Shown: positions 43,143 through 51,148, counted from the first letter of the stretch. The stretch is 52,493 nucleotides of DNA from an uncultured Oscillospiraceae bacterium (GCA_947629755.1 CANREY010000003.1:1-52493), one strand, 5' to 3'. The notes: generated from the sequence alone by a model not told the origin. Made by a program: numbers and translations.

Positions 43143-44249
43143 ATGAAAAAAATACTTTTAGTCTTCGGCACCCGCCCGGAGGCAATAAAGATGTGCCCGC
43201 TGGTAAATGAGCTCAAGTCCCGCCACGGCGTGGAGACCTTAGTGTGCGTCACCGGCCAGCACCGGGAGATGCTCCGGCAGGTGCTGGACGCCTTCGGTGT
43301 GGAGCCGGACTACGATCTGGAGGTCATGAGCCCCGGCCAGACGCTTTTTGACGTGACGGGCCGGGTCCTCACCGGCATGAAAAAGGTGCTGGAGGAGGTA
43401 AGACCCGACGTGGTGCTGGTCCACGGCGACACAACCACCACCTTCGCCTCGGCTCTGGCCTGCTTTTACCTCAATATCCCCGTGGGCCACGTGGAGGCCG
43501 GTCTTCGGACCTACAACGTCCGCGCCCCCTACCCGGAGGAATTTAACCGCCAGGCCGTGGGCTCCATAGCCGACTACAACTTCGCCCCCACCGCCCTGGC
43601 CCGCGACAACCTCCTCCGTGAGGGCAAGCTGCCCCAGTCCATCTACGTAACCGGCAACACGGCCATCGACGCCCTCGGCACCACGGTGGTCAGCGACTTT
43701 GAGCACCCGGAGCTCAGCTGGGCCCAAGGCTCCCGGCTCGTTATCCTCACCGCCCACCGGAGGGAGAATTGGGGCGAGCCCCTTCACCACATCTTCCGGG
43801 CCGTCCGGCGGGTGGTGGAGGAGTTTCCCGACGTGAAGGTCCTCTACCCTATCCACCTAAACCCCCTCGTCCGTCAGGCCGCCGAGGAGGAGCTGGCCGG
43901 TTGCGACAGGGTCCGGATAATCGAGCCGCTGGACGTGATAGCATTTCACAACTTCCTGGCCCGCTCCTACATGATACTCACCGACTCCGGCGGCATACAG
44001 GAGGAGGCCCCCAGCCTCGGAAAGCCGGTTTTGGTCCTCCGTGACGTGACGGAGCGCCCTGAGGGCGTGAAGGCCGGCACCCTTCGGGTAATCGGCACCC
44101 GCGAGGACGTCATCTACGACGAATTTCGTACCCTCCTCACCGACGAGAAGCGCTACAACGACATGTCCCGCGCCCAGAACCCCTACGGCGACGGCCTGGC
44201 CTCCCACCGGATAGCCGATATTCTCACCAAGGGCCGCACCACCGTGTGA
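43143..44249 (+). CDS. wecB: UDP-N-acetylglucosamine 2-epimerase (non-hydrolysing)
   Basis: It converts UDP-GlcNAc to UDP-ManNAc, a precursor of wall polymers such as teichoic-acid linkage units. Family motifs are FGTRPEAIKMCPLV at the N-terminus, VHGDTTTTFASALA, GHVEAGLRT, NRQAVGSIADYNFAPT, and the C-terminal LTDSGGIQEEAPSLGKPVL. Length 368 is standard. AAGGTG precedes the ATG. It stands alone, with promoter and terminator. The product could feed the same surface polymers that the gtr cassette may decorate; that link is inferred. Confidence 0.96.
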   Translation: MKKILLVFGTRPEAIKMCPLVNELKSRHGVETLVCVTGQHREMLRQVLDAFGVEPDYDLEVMSPGQTLFDVTGRVLTGMKKVLEEVRPDVVLVHGDTTTTFASALACFYLNIPVGHVEAGLRTYNVRAPYPEEFNRQAVGSIADYNFAPTALARDNLLREGKLPQSIYVTGNTAIDALGTTVVSDFEHPELSWAQGSRLVILTAHRRENWGEPLHHIFRAVRRVVEEFPDVKVLYPIHLNPLVRQAAEEELAGCDRVRIIEPLDVIAFHNFLARSYMILTDSGGIQEEAPSLGKPVLVLRDVTERPEGVKAGTLRVIGTREDVIYDEFRTLLTDEKRYNDMSRAQNPYGDGLASHRIADILTKGRTTV

Positions 44250-44269
44250 CGTAAACCTGTAAAGCATAA

Positions 44270-44345
44270 GCCCCCTCTTAAGTCCGTTATACTCCCCCTC
44301 ACTTTGGGGGTGCATGGCGGGCTTAAGAAGGGGCCTGTTTTTTAT
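44270..44345 (+). terminator. Terminator of wecB
   Basis: A long hairpin: GCCCCCTCTTAAGTCCG pairs with CGGGCTTAAGAAGGGGC with a few mismatches, and an inner CCCCC/GGGGG stem caps it. CTGTTTTTTATTT follows. Confidence 0.85.
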
Positions 44346-44353
44346 TTGAAAAA

Positions 44354-45340
44354 TCACCTTGGGAACATATCCACCGCCACGGGAGTATAGAAAAGCCCGG
44401 CGACCTCGTCAGGCGCGCGCGTCTTGCCCAGTATCCACATGAGCTTGGCTATGACCGACTCGGTGGTCATGTCGTAGGCCTCCATCACGCCGAGCTCCCG
44501 CTTTAAGCGGTTGCCAACGTGGTAGACCACCAGATCCGAGCCCTCGTTCTCCACCTGAGTGGTGAGGACCGCTATCTTCCCCTTTGCCCGCCACGTGCCG
44601 ATGCAGTCATAAAATCCCCCGGCCTCAGGAAGTCCCCCCACGCCGAAGCTCTCTATGACCACCGCATCGTTGCGCTCAAAAAGGAAGTCCAGCGCCTCCC
44701 GGCCGGCGCCGGGAATTAGCTTCAAAAGCGCCACCTTCGTGTCGAGCCGCGTTGAAAACTCCGGCCTTAAGGCGCACTCCTGGCGGATAAACCTCAGCAC
44801 CTCCCCGTCCCTTATGACGCCCAGCTCCGGGTAATTTATGCTGGAAAAGGCGGAGAAGCTCTTGGATCTTGTCTTCTTCGCTCTCGTGCCCAATATGACC
44901 TTGTGGTCAAATACTATTGACACCCCCGGCATATCCGACGAGGCGCACAAAAAAGCGTCCTCCAAGTTCATCATGGAGTCCGTGGAATCCACCCCGATGG
45001 GCTTCTGTGCCCCGGTGAGCACTATGGGCTTGGGGCTCCCCTTCACCATGTAGCTCAGTGCCGCCGCCGTGTAGGCCAACGTGTCCGTGCCGTGGGTTAT
45101 GACAAAGCCGTCGTAGTTTGCGTAATTCTTTTCTATGCACTTGGCTATCATGACCCAGTGCTCCGGCCTTATGTTTGTGCTGTCAAGGGCCAGAAGCTCC
45201 ACGGTGTCCACCTTATGCTCCCGGCCCACCTTCGGCGTCCGGCTCAGCAATCCCTCCGCCGAGATCCCCGGCGCCAGCCCCTCCCCCGTGTCCTCGGAGG
45301 CTATGGTCCCGCCGGTGGCTATAAGCAATATCCTTTTCAC
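44354..45340 (-). CDS. Type I (cytoplasmic) L-asparaginase
   Basis: Hydrolyses asparagine to aspartate and ammonia. The two catalytic threonine motifs are present: ATGGTIAS near residue 9 and HGTDTLAYTAAAL near residue 84. There is no signal peptide, and the length of 328 fits the cytoplasmic class. It overlaps the HD-domain gene by 4 bases. Substrate choice between asparagine and glutamine cannot be set from sequence alone. Confidence 0.93.
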   Translation of the reverse strand: MKRILLIATGGTIASEDTGEGLAPGISAEGLLSRTPKVGREHKVDTVELLALDSTNIRPEHWVMIAKCIEKNYANYDGFVITHGTDTLAYTAAALSYMVKGSPKPIVLTGAQKPIGVDSTDSMMNLEDAFLCASSDMPGVSIVFDHKVILGTRAKKTRSKSFSAFSSINYPELGVIRDGEVLRFIRQECALRPEFSTRLDTKVALLKLIPGAGREALDFLFERNDAVVIESFGVGGLPEAGGFYDCIGTWRAKGKIAVLTTQVENEGSDLVVYHVGNRLKRELGVMEAYDMTTESVIAKLMWILGKTRAPDEVAGLFYTPVAVDMFPR

Positions 45341-46041
45341 GTCTCTCTCCCCCTCCGCCCTTCACCGTTAAGCATCTCATCGAGGACCGGCCGGCCCACG
45401 ATATACGGCCCCCTGCACTCCTCAAGCAGAGCTTTATAAAACGCCTCCGCCGCTTTTTTCCGCGTCGCGGCAAGCTCCCTTCCCCTTTTAGTGTAAAACC
45501 CGTCGTACAGCCTCTCCATCTTGAATTTATACTCGTGGAAAAAGGAATTGACCGTGTCCCCAGCCCCGTCGGAGGGTATGCCGTCAGGGCCCATGTTATA
45601 TAATGGGTCCCCAACCTGTCCTTTGTAGTTGAGGGTCCTTGCTATCCCCATGGTCCCCACCGCGTCCAGTTTGTCCGCGTCAAAGAGGATCTTCGCCTCC
45701 GTGCTCTCCGGGGGCCTTGCCTTTCTGAAGCGGTGGGTCAGCACGCAGTCTCTGACGTGGGCAGCAAAGCCCTCCGCAAACCCGTGGCCCATCAGGAAAT
45801 CATAGGCCTTTTCCGCCCCCACCTCGGCGTGGCATACCGTTGGATTGGCAAACTGCTCACGCCTTCCCACGTCGTGTAGAAGGCAGGCGGCGACGAGCAC
45901 GTCAAGGTCCACGCCCTTTTCATATGACGCGATGTCCACGGCGTTATATAGCACCCTGTATATATGCTCCCTGTCGTGGGCCGCGTCGTCCATCTGGCTT
46001 TGCATATACTCATTTAAAAGCCCGTATGTCTCTCTCGTCAC
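45337..46041 (-). CDS. HD-domain phosphohydrolase, YedJ-like
   Basis: A 234-residue metal-dependent HD protein. The ligands are seen in DREHIYRVLYN, LLHDVGRREQF (the HD pair), VLTHRFRK and DADKLDAVGTMGIAR. The substrate is unknown; relatives are uncharacterised or act on nucleotides. The start is a GTG preceded by AAAGGAGG at 9 bases, preferred over a far upstream reading without a ribosome site. It leads a two-gene operon with the asparaginase (ATGA overlap). No strong promoter was identified. Confidence 0.85.
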   Translation of the reverse strand: MTRETYGLLNEYMQSQMDDAAHDREHIYRVLYNAVDIASYEKGVDLDVLVAACLLHDVGRREQFANPTVCHAEVGAEKAYDFLMGHGFAEGFAAHVRDCVLTHRFRKARPPESTEAKILFDADKLDAVGTMGIARTLNYKGQVGDPLYNMGPDGIPSDGAGDTVNSFFHEYKFKMERLYDGFYTKRGRELAATRKKAAEAFYKALLEECRGPYIVGRPVLDEMLNGEGRRGRET

Positions 46042-46172
46042 CCGCTGTCGCCTCCTTTTTTGCCATTGTACCAAATTTCGCTGAAAAATGGTAGTCCCGC
46101 GCAAAAAAATAATGACTTTTCCCAGCGGACGTGGTAAAGTTTAAGCATAAAAATCCGTGAGGTGACCGTAAA

Positions 46173-47276
46173 ATGGAGCTAAACGCCAAAAAAACAGCCG
46201 AAGCGATCTACGAAAAGGCCCTCGCCAGCGTAAAACGCAACGGCGACAAAATCCCCTACATCGCCGAAAACGGCGTATTTGACGACAGGACCGACGACAT
46301 CTGCTGGTGGACCAACGGCTTCTGGGCCGGTATGCTCTGGCAGCTCTGGGGCTACCGGGCCGACCCGGCCCTTATGGAGACCGCAAGGAGCATCGAGCGC
46401 AAGCTCGACAAAAATTTCCTCATGGCCTCCGGCATGGACCACGACAGCGGTTTTAAATGGCTCCTGACCTCCGGGGCCAGCCTGCGCCTCACCGGCGATT
46501 TATCCTCCAGAAACCGCCTCATTCTGGCAAGCGCCGACCTTGCGGGGCGCTTCAATCCCAACGGCCGCTTTATCCGCGCGTGGAACGACTCCGGCGACGG
46601 GTCCATGTCCGGCCTTGCCATCATCGACTGCCTCATGAATCTGCCACTCCTATACTGGGCAAGCGAGAACCTCCACGACCCCCGCTTTCGCGCCGTCGCC
46701 CACGCCCACGCCAAAACGGCCCTCCGGGCCTTTTTGCGGCCCGACGGCTCGGTAAACCACATCGTCGTATTTGACCCGGAGACCGGCGCAGTCCTCGACG
46801 CCCCCGGCGGTCAGGGCATTTCCCCAGGCTCGGCCTGGGCCCGCGGCCAGAGCTGGGCGATCTACGGCTTTACCCTCTCCTATATCCACACCGGCGATGC
46901 GGAGCTCTTGGCGGCGGCAAAAAAATGCGCCGACTACTTCATATCCAAGCTCCCGCCCTCCTTCCTCGTCCCCTCGGACTTCCTCCAGCCGCCGGAGTCG
47001 GAGCTTGAGGACGACTCCGCCGCCGCCTGCGCCGCCTGCGGCCTCATTGAGCTCAGCCGCATAACAGGCGAGGAGCGCTACCTCTCGGCGGCAAAACGCC
47101 TCCTGCTGGCCCTTTTGGAGGACCGCTGTGACATGGACCCCTCCCGTGACGGTATCCTCACCCACTGCACCGTCGCCTACCACGACCGCCGCCACAACCA
47201 CAACCTCATCTACGGCGACTACTTCCTCACCGAGGCCATACTGACCCTCTGCAACGCCTCCACCTTCCTCTGGTAA
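46173..47276 (+). CDS. GH88 unsaturated glucuronyl hydrolase
   Basis: A 367-residue alpha/alpha-barrel glycosidase. Asp89 in MDHDSGFKW and Asp152 in AIIDCLMNL match the catalytic pair of Bacillus GH88 enzymes. The WARGQSWAIYGFTLSYIHTG block is also diagnostic. It lacks a signal peptide, so it acts in the cytoplasm on unsaturated oligosaccharides made by polysaccharide lyases. No lyase or transporter lies nearby, so the source glycan (host glycosaminoglycan or plant uronan) is unknown. GTGAGG stands just before the ATG. Confidence 0.93.
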   Translation: MELNAKKTAEAIYEKALASVKRNGDKIPYIAENGVFDDRTDDICWWTNGFWAGMLWQLWGYRADPALMETARSIERKLDKNFLMASGMDHDSGFKWLLTSGASLRLTGDLSSRNRLILASADLAGRFNPNGRFIRAWNDSGDGSMSGLAIIDCLMNLPLLYWASENLHDPRFRAVAHAHAKTALRAFLRPDGSVNHIVVFDPETGAVLDAPGGQGISPGSAWARGQSWAIYGFTLSYIHTGDAELLAAAKKCADYFISKLPPSFLVPSDFLQPPESELEDDSAAACAACGLIELSRITGEERYLSAAKRLLLALLEDRCDMDPSRDGILTHCTVAYHDRRHNHNLIYGDYFLTEAILTLCNASTFLW

Positions 47277-47326
47277 CCCCTCGCCCCCAACCACCCCACC
47301 GCACTCCCAACAAAACGCAAAATATG

Positions 47327-47503
47327 CCCCTCCCTTGGGAGGGGTGGCCGAGCGCAGCAGGCCTAAGTGGGCCGAATATCCGCCCCACAAAAAGGTTGCG
47401 CCTTTCGGCGCTTATTCCAAAGCGGGAGGGTTTAGAACCCTCCCCTACGCCATCTATGGAAAATCCCCCGTTCACCCCGTAGGGGCGGGTCCCAGACCCG
47501 CCC
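47327..47503. repeat. Cluster of GC-rich palindromes (REP-like)
   Basis: Three unrelated hairpins: CCCCTCCC / GGGAGGGG at 47327-47344, GGGAGGGTT / AACCCTCCC at 47424-47444 and GGGCGGGT / ACCCGCCC at 47483-47503. They resemble small palindromic repeats that are frequent in Oscillospirales genomes. With R3 they fill the whole 536-base gap between two convergent genes. I see no coding sequence there. Confidence 0.6.
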
Positions 47504-47543
47504 GCTCCCCCCGTCCCGCCCGCAGGCGTCCCTCTCATCAATA

Positions 47544-47816
47544 TTTTTCGCAAGGACACGCGCCTTGCGAAAACCCCTCTTGTTTTGCGGAGTGTGCCAT
47601 GGGGCCCCCGGCGGGCTGTTGCCCGCTGGGGAGAGGAGGAGCGATGCCAGCGCCTGAGCCCGACCGCAGGGAGGGCGAGGTAAAGCGGCATCAGCGACGA
47701 CGAGGCCGTGCGCGGAGCAAAACGGCAGAAAAAAGTCACGAATAGGTCCGCAGACCTTTTCGTGACTTTTTTCGCACGTTCCCCCTTGATCACGAAGGCA
47801 AAGCCTTCGCGATCAA
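47544..47816 (+). repeat. Dispersed structured repeat, copy R3 (long form with insert)
   Basis: The same four stems as R2, in the same order. (1) TTTTCGCAAGG / CCTTGCGAAAA. (2) Core closed by GTTTTGC (47582) / GCAAAAC (47717). (3) AAAAAAGTCACGAA / TTCGTGACTTTTTT around AGGTCcgcaGACCT, a perfect 14-bp stem. (4) TTGATCACGAAGGC / GCCTTCGCGATCAA, whose right arm contains the stop codon of the next gene. The core here holds about 130 extra GC-rich bases. Stems 2 and 3 differ from R2 on both arms at once, keeping their pairing. Confidence 0.82.
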
Positions 47817-48988
47817 AATGTATATATCCCGCAATTAATGCTCACCGTGTCCGGGTCCTCGTCCCCGTTCTCACCGTTTCCGTCCTCTCCTCCGATGTAG
47901 TACACGTTCTCGGACACCTCCCGGACGGCCTTGATCTGCTCAGCTTCGCAGAGGACCGCGTCGCAGTAATGTACGGCAAGGCCCGTCCTTATCTCCCCGT
48001 CGGTGAGCCTCCCGTCCAGCTTCACCGCGTCGCAGTCCAGCACCGTCACAAAGCCGTACCGTGACAGCATCGTCTTGTCCACGACCACCAGGTCCTGCCC
48101 TGATATGAGCTCTCCCCGGTAGGTGAACACGTCCTCGCACTCCGGCGCGAGCTTCAAAAAGCTCTCCTCCAGCTCCTCCGGTATCGCGGCTCTCCCCTCC
48201 ACATACAGGTACTCAAGCTTTGACAGAAGCTCCGCCTCCCGGCGCTCCACCGTCAATCCCCCGTCTATCCACAGCCTGTTTTCCCTTCTCAAAAGGCCCT
48301 TCGTCAGCGTCCTGTCGCCGCCCTTGTAGACCACGCCCTCCGGGACGACCGTAAGCTTCCCGTCACCCGAAAGCTCCAAAAGCTCCATGGCCTTCCGGGC
48401 GAGCCCTTCGGGCACGACCGCCTTTTCGCAGGCGAAGACCGCGCCGGACTTTATAAGAGCGTCCAGATCCGCCCCCTCGTCGATGATGACCGCGCGCTCC
48501 GTAAAGACCTTCTTCCCCGCCCAGCGAAGGCCGGAGACCTTGTCGAGCTTCACGTCGTCATCAGTAAGGACATACCCGTCGGGGTAGACAGTCTCGTTCC
48601 CCGTCACATGTACCCTGTTTGCCAAAGACCTTGGGCAGGTGACGCTCCCTATCCCATAAACGGCAGCGTAGCCGTCCAGCGTCTCACCCGCGCCCTCCCT
48701 GACCGTCAGGCTCCCCGTCACGATAAGCACCGTCGGCTCCTTCGGCGCCTCCCCCGGCTCGATGGTGAAGCTCCCGGTTTTTATCACCATCTTCACCCCT
48801 TCGGGCACGCTTATCACCGATCCCGTGTCGACCTTCACCCCGCTGTTCAGCAGTATCCTGTTGGACGCGGAAGTTACCGCCATGGCTCCGCAGTTTATCC
48901 TTATCCCGTCATACCCCACCAGCGTCTCCTCGGTGACGTTGGTGGCGTCGCAGAACCCGCAGTCTATTTTAAGCTGTTTTCTTCCCAT
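47813..48988 (-). CDS. Repetitive beta-solenoid-like protein, function unknown
   Basis: A 391-residue protein with no signal peptide or membrane helix. It consists of short alternating strands with frequent Val, Gly and Asp and repeated phrases such as ITVxEG/VPEG (VISVPEGVKMVIK; LTVVPEGVVYKGG), which suggests a beta-helix. The motif INCG occurs near residue 31 and again ten residues from the end (SINCGIYTF). It follows the ECF sigma gene by 6 bases and its ribosome site (GAGGAG) lies in the end of that gene, so the two form an operon. I do not recognise the family; a self-assembling or surface-stress role is only a guess. Confidence 0.7.
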   Translation of the reverse strand: MGRKQLKIDCGFCDATNVTEETLVGYDGIRINCGAMAVTSASNRILLNSGVKVDTGSVISVPEGVKMVIKTGSFTIEPGEAPKEPTVLIVTGSLTVREGAGETLDGYAAVYGIGSVTCPRSLANRVHVTGNETVYPDGYVLTDDDVKLDKVSGLRWAGKKVFTERAVIIDEGADLDALIKSGAVFACEKAVVPEGLARKAMELLELSGDGKLTVVPEGVVYKGGDRTLTKGLLRRENRLWIDGGLTVERREAELLSKLEYLYVEGRAAIPEELEESFLKLAPECEDVFTYRGELISGQDLVVVDKTMLSRYGFVTVLDCDAVKLDGRLTDGEIRTGLAVHYCDAVLCEAEQIKAVREVSENVYYIGGEDGNGENGDEDPDTVSINCGIYTF

Positions 48989-48994
48989 TTCGAT

Positions 48995-49486
48995 TCACTC
49001 CTCAAAATAATTTTTCCTTATTTTCGCCCTTGCGGACCTTAACCGCGACCTGACCGTGGAGGGCTCCATGCCGAACACGCGCCCCAGCTCTTTGGAGTCG
49101 AACCCCGCGAAATACCGAAGGTAGAATAGCTTACGCTCCGTATCCGGGAGCCTTCCTATCTCCGCGAGCACAGCCCCCCGGTCAAAGTCCTCCTCAAAGG
49201 GCCTCTCCGGTATCTCCACGTCCACGGTCCTCGCCCTGCGGCGCTGGTCTATGAATATGTTCCTGGCCGTCTTTTTGAGCCACGCCCTTTTGCCCCGGTC
49301 GTCCAGTGGCGCGAGGACATTATAATTCGCCATTGCCCGCAAAAAGGCCTCCTGGGCGATGTCCTCCGCCGCCTGTCTCTCCCCGACGAGCCTCTCAGCA
49401 AAACCTACGAGCCACAACCAGTATTTTTCATAAAGCTCCGGCGTACTATCACCGTCCTTTTCTCCGCTTTTTTCGAGCGCTCTCAC
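48995..49486 (-). CDS. ECF-type RNA polymerase sigma factor
   Basis: A 163-residue sigma-70 family protein with region 2 (VGERQAAEDIAQEAFLRAMA; KTARNIFIDQRRRA) and region 4 (LPDTERKLFYLRYFAG; LGRVFGMEPSTVRSRLRSA) and nothing between, as in ECF factors. No anti-sigma gene is next to it; its partner is the solenoid-like protein. The GTG start has no good Shine-Dalgarno site but lies just after a possible ECF promoter, so the mRNA may be leaderless. It is unlikely to be a main sporulation sigma by size and context. Confidence 0.88.
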   Translation of the reverse strand: MRALEKSGEKDGDSTPELYEKYWLWLVGFAERLVGERQAAEDIAQEAFLRAMANYNVLAPLDDRGKRAWLKKTARNIFIDQRRRARTVDVEIPERPFEEDFDRGAVLAEIGRLPDTERKLFYLRYFAGFDSKELGRVFGMEPSTVRSRLRSARAKIRKNYFEE

Positions 49487-49492
49487 CTAATA

Positions 49493-49517
49493 GACGTTTT
49501 AAAAAGGTCAAGTGTTG
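49493..49517 (-). promoter_or_regulatory. Possible ECF-type autoregulatory promoter
   Basis: On the minus strand, CAACACTT and CGTC are spaced about as in ECF promoters (AAC to CGTC 17 bases), ending six bases before the sigma gene start. A weak motif, supported mainly by position. Confidence 0.35.
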
Positions 49518-49537
49518 ATTTAAATTTATCAAAAAAC

Positions 49538-49558
49538 GGGGCCGCCAGCGGCGGCCCC
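49538..49558 (-). terminator. Terminator of the phosphofructokinase transcript
   Basis: Perfect 9-bp stem GGGGCCGCC / GGCGGCCCC with a 3-base loop, followed on the minus strand by GTTTTTTGAT. It lies about 180 bases after the pfkA stop, beyond repeat R4. Confidence 0.88.
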
Positions 49559-49574
49559 AAAAAGCATCGCAGAT

Positions 49575-49735
49575 TTCGCGTCCGCAGACGCGAATAAGTT
49601 TCAATAATTTTTCCGGCGGCATGTACGTCGGAAAAATTCCCGCTCAGGTCCACGGAGTGTACGGGCTTCGCCCGTGCGCGGAGTGGACCGGCAAAATCTC
49701 TACTGGATTTGAAGGCCGGAACGGCCTTCAAATCC
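49575..49735 (+). repeat. Dispersed structured repeat, copy R4 (divergent form)
   Basis: Stems: TTCGCGTC / GACGCGAA around CGCA (49575-49594); AATTTTTCCGGCG / CGTCGGAAAAATT (49606-49638); core closed by GGTCCAC / GTGGACC with inner ACGGGCttcGCCCGT (49647-49689); and palindrome GGATTTGAAGGCCG / CGGCCTTCAAATCC (49705-49735). The core keeps AGTGTRC, GYGCGCGGA and the trailing GGCA seen in R2 and R3. It starts 3 bases past the pfkA stop and should be transcribed as its 3' UTR. Confidence 0.8.
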
Positions 49736-49738
49736 AAG

Positions 49739-50968
49739 TCAAGCCTCCGGGCAGTAGATGTGATACGGCTGGCCCTCAATGTAGATAGGCGTGAGCTCTG
49801 CCTGAATGAGGGGACGGGCGTAGTTTAAAAACGCCGGGAGCATGTCGGTGTAGGTGTCGTTGACCCACTCTAAGGGGACCTTCTTCTCCAGATTTGCCAC
49901 CTCGGAAATGGGGTGGAGCTCCGTCAGGCACTGATAGGGCTTGTTGGATACGCGCCTGAGGGCCACCATCTCTCCCGTGTGCCCCTGGAAAGCCGCCTGA
50001 GCCGCCGCGCCGCCCACCTGATATGCCTCGGTGATGTCCGTGCGGGAAGTGAGATGCGAGGCGCACCGCTGAAGGGTGGACAGCTCGATGGAACGCGTCT
50101 TTGTGTCAAGGTTGCGCTCCACAACTCCCGCCAAGTACCTCGCCGTACCGGTCAGGTTCTTGTGGCCGAAGGCGTCCACGCGTCTGGGGTCGTCGGAGAG
50201 CTCGCAGACGTACCTTCCGTCCTCAAGCTTCACGCCCTCGGAAACGGCGATGACGATGCTGGGCTTTGTCTCCTGCATCTTGCGTACCTTCTCCACAAAG
50301 CGGTCCACATGGAAGGGCACCTCAGGAAGGCAGATCATGTCCACGCCCTCGCAGTCCTCGCCCCTCGCCAGAGCGGCGGCGGCGGTGAGCCAGCCCGCGT
50401 TGCGGCCCATTATCTCAACGATGGTCACGTATTTCGAGCCGTAGACCGTGGCGTCGCGGATTATCTCCTTCATGACCACGGATATGTATTTGGCGGCGGA
50501 GCCGTAGCCGGGGGTGTGGTCGGTTACCATCAGGTCGTTGTCGATGGTCTTGGGCACGCCCATGAAGCGTATGTCGGAGCACACATGCTCGCCGTAGTCG
50601 GCCAGCTTGCCGATGGTGTCCATGGAGTCGTTGCCGCCGATGTACATGAAATAGCCCACGTCCAGCTCATCTAAAAGCGCCATGAGCTTCTTGTACGGGG
50701 CCTCGTCCTCCCGCCAATCCGGGAGCTTGTAGCGGCAGGAGCCCAGGTAGCTTGAGGGTGTGCGCTTTAAAAGCTCTATCTCCAGCCCGGTCTTGAATTT
50801 CTGCGAAAGGTCCACATACTTGCCCTGGAGCAGTCCCTCCACCCCGTGGAGCATACCGTATACGTGCTCGACGCCCCTGGCGCGGGAAGCCTCGTACACG
50901 CCCGCGAGGGAGGAGTTTATGACCGAAGTGGGACCGCCTGACTGACCTACCATGACGTTCTTACCCAT
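49739..50968 (-). CDS. pfkA: 6-phosphofructokinase, probably pyrophosphate-dependent
   Basis: A 409-residue phosphofructokinase. The substrate loop reads GGNDS at 111-115 and the catalytic segment PKTIDND at 139-145. Lys in place of Gly in PKTIDND, and Asp in place of Gly after GGN, are the marks of PPi-dependent enzymes; ATP enzymes read GGDGS and PGTIDND. The reversible PPi reaction would save ATP in glycolysis. The ATG after AAGGAGG fixes the start and removes a long upstream frame. Monocistronic, with a promoter 70 bases upstream and repeat R4 in its 3' UTR. Confidence 0.92.
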   Translation of the reverse strand: MGKNVMVGQSGGPTSVINSSLAGVYEASRARGVEHVYGMLHGVEGLLQGKYVDLSQKFKTGLEIELLKRTPSSYLGSCRYKLPDWREDEAPYKKLMALLDELDVGYFMYIGGNDSMDTIGKLADYGEHVCSDIRFMGVPKTIDNDLMVTDHTPGYGSAAKYISVVMKEIIRDATVYGSKYVTIVEIMGRNAGWLTAAAALARGEDCEGVDMICLPEVPFHVDRFVEKVRKMQETKPSIVIAVSEGVKLEDGRYVCELSDDPRRVDAFGHKNLTGTARYLAGVVERNLDTKTRSIELSTLQRCASHLTSRTDITEAYQVGGAAAQAAFQGHTGEMVALRRVSNKPYQCLTELHPISEVANLEKKVPLEWVNDTYTDMLPAFLNYARPLIQAELTPIYIEGQPYHIYCPEA

Positions 50969-51040
50969 GCTGTTGCCTCCTTGATAATATTTTAATTGAT
51001 TTTGCCCTAATTCCGTGGGCCGGATTACCCAGTTTTGTAT

Positions 51041-51069
51041 ATTATAACAGAATAAATGTAAATAATCAA
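51041..51069 (-). promoter_or_regulatory. Promoter of pfkA
   Basis: TTGATT, 17 bases, TATAAT on the minus strand in an AT-rich gap. Confidence 0.78.
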
Positions 51070-51148
51070 CAACCATTGTTGAAAAAATCCGCAAATTTAT
51101 GATATTTTGACGTATTTTACATATTTATTGTTTTTCAATAAATTTTTA

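Noticed and set aside
47339-47410. A tRNA-Ser/Leu-like stretch (GGGGTGGCCGAGCGC)
   Set aside because: No acceptor stem, anticodon loop or T-loop GTTCRA can be fitted; it is part of a palindromic repeat.
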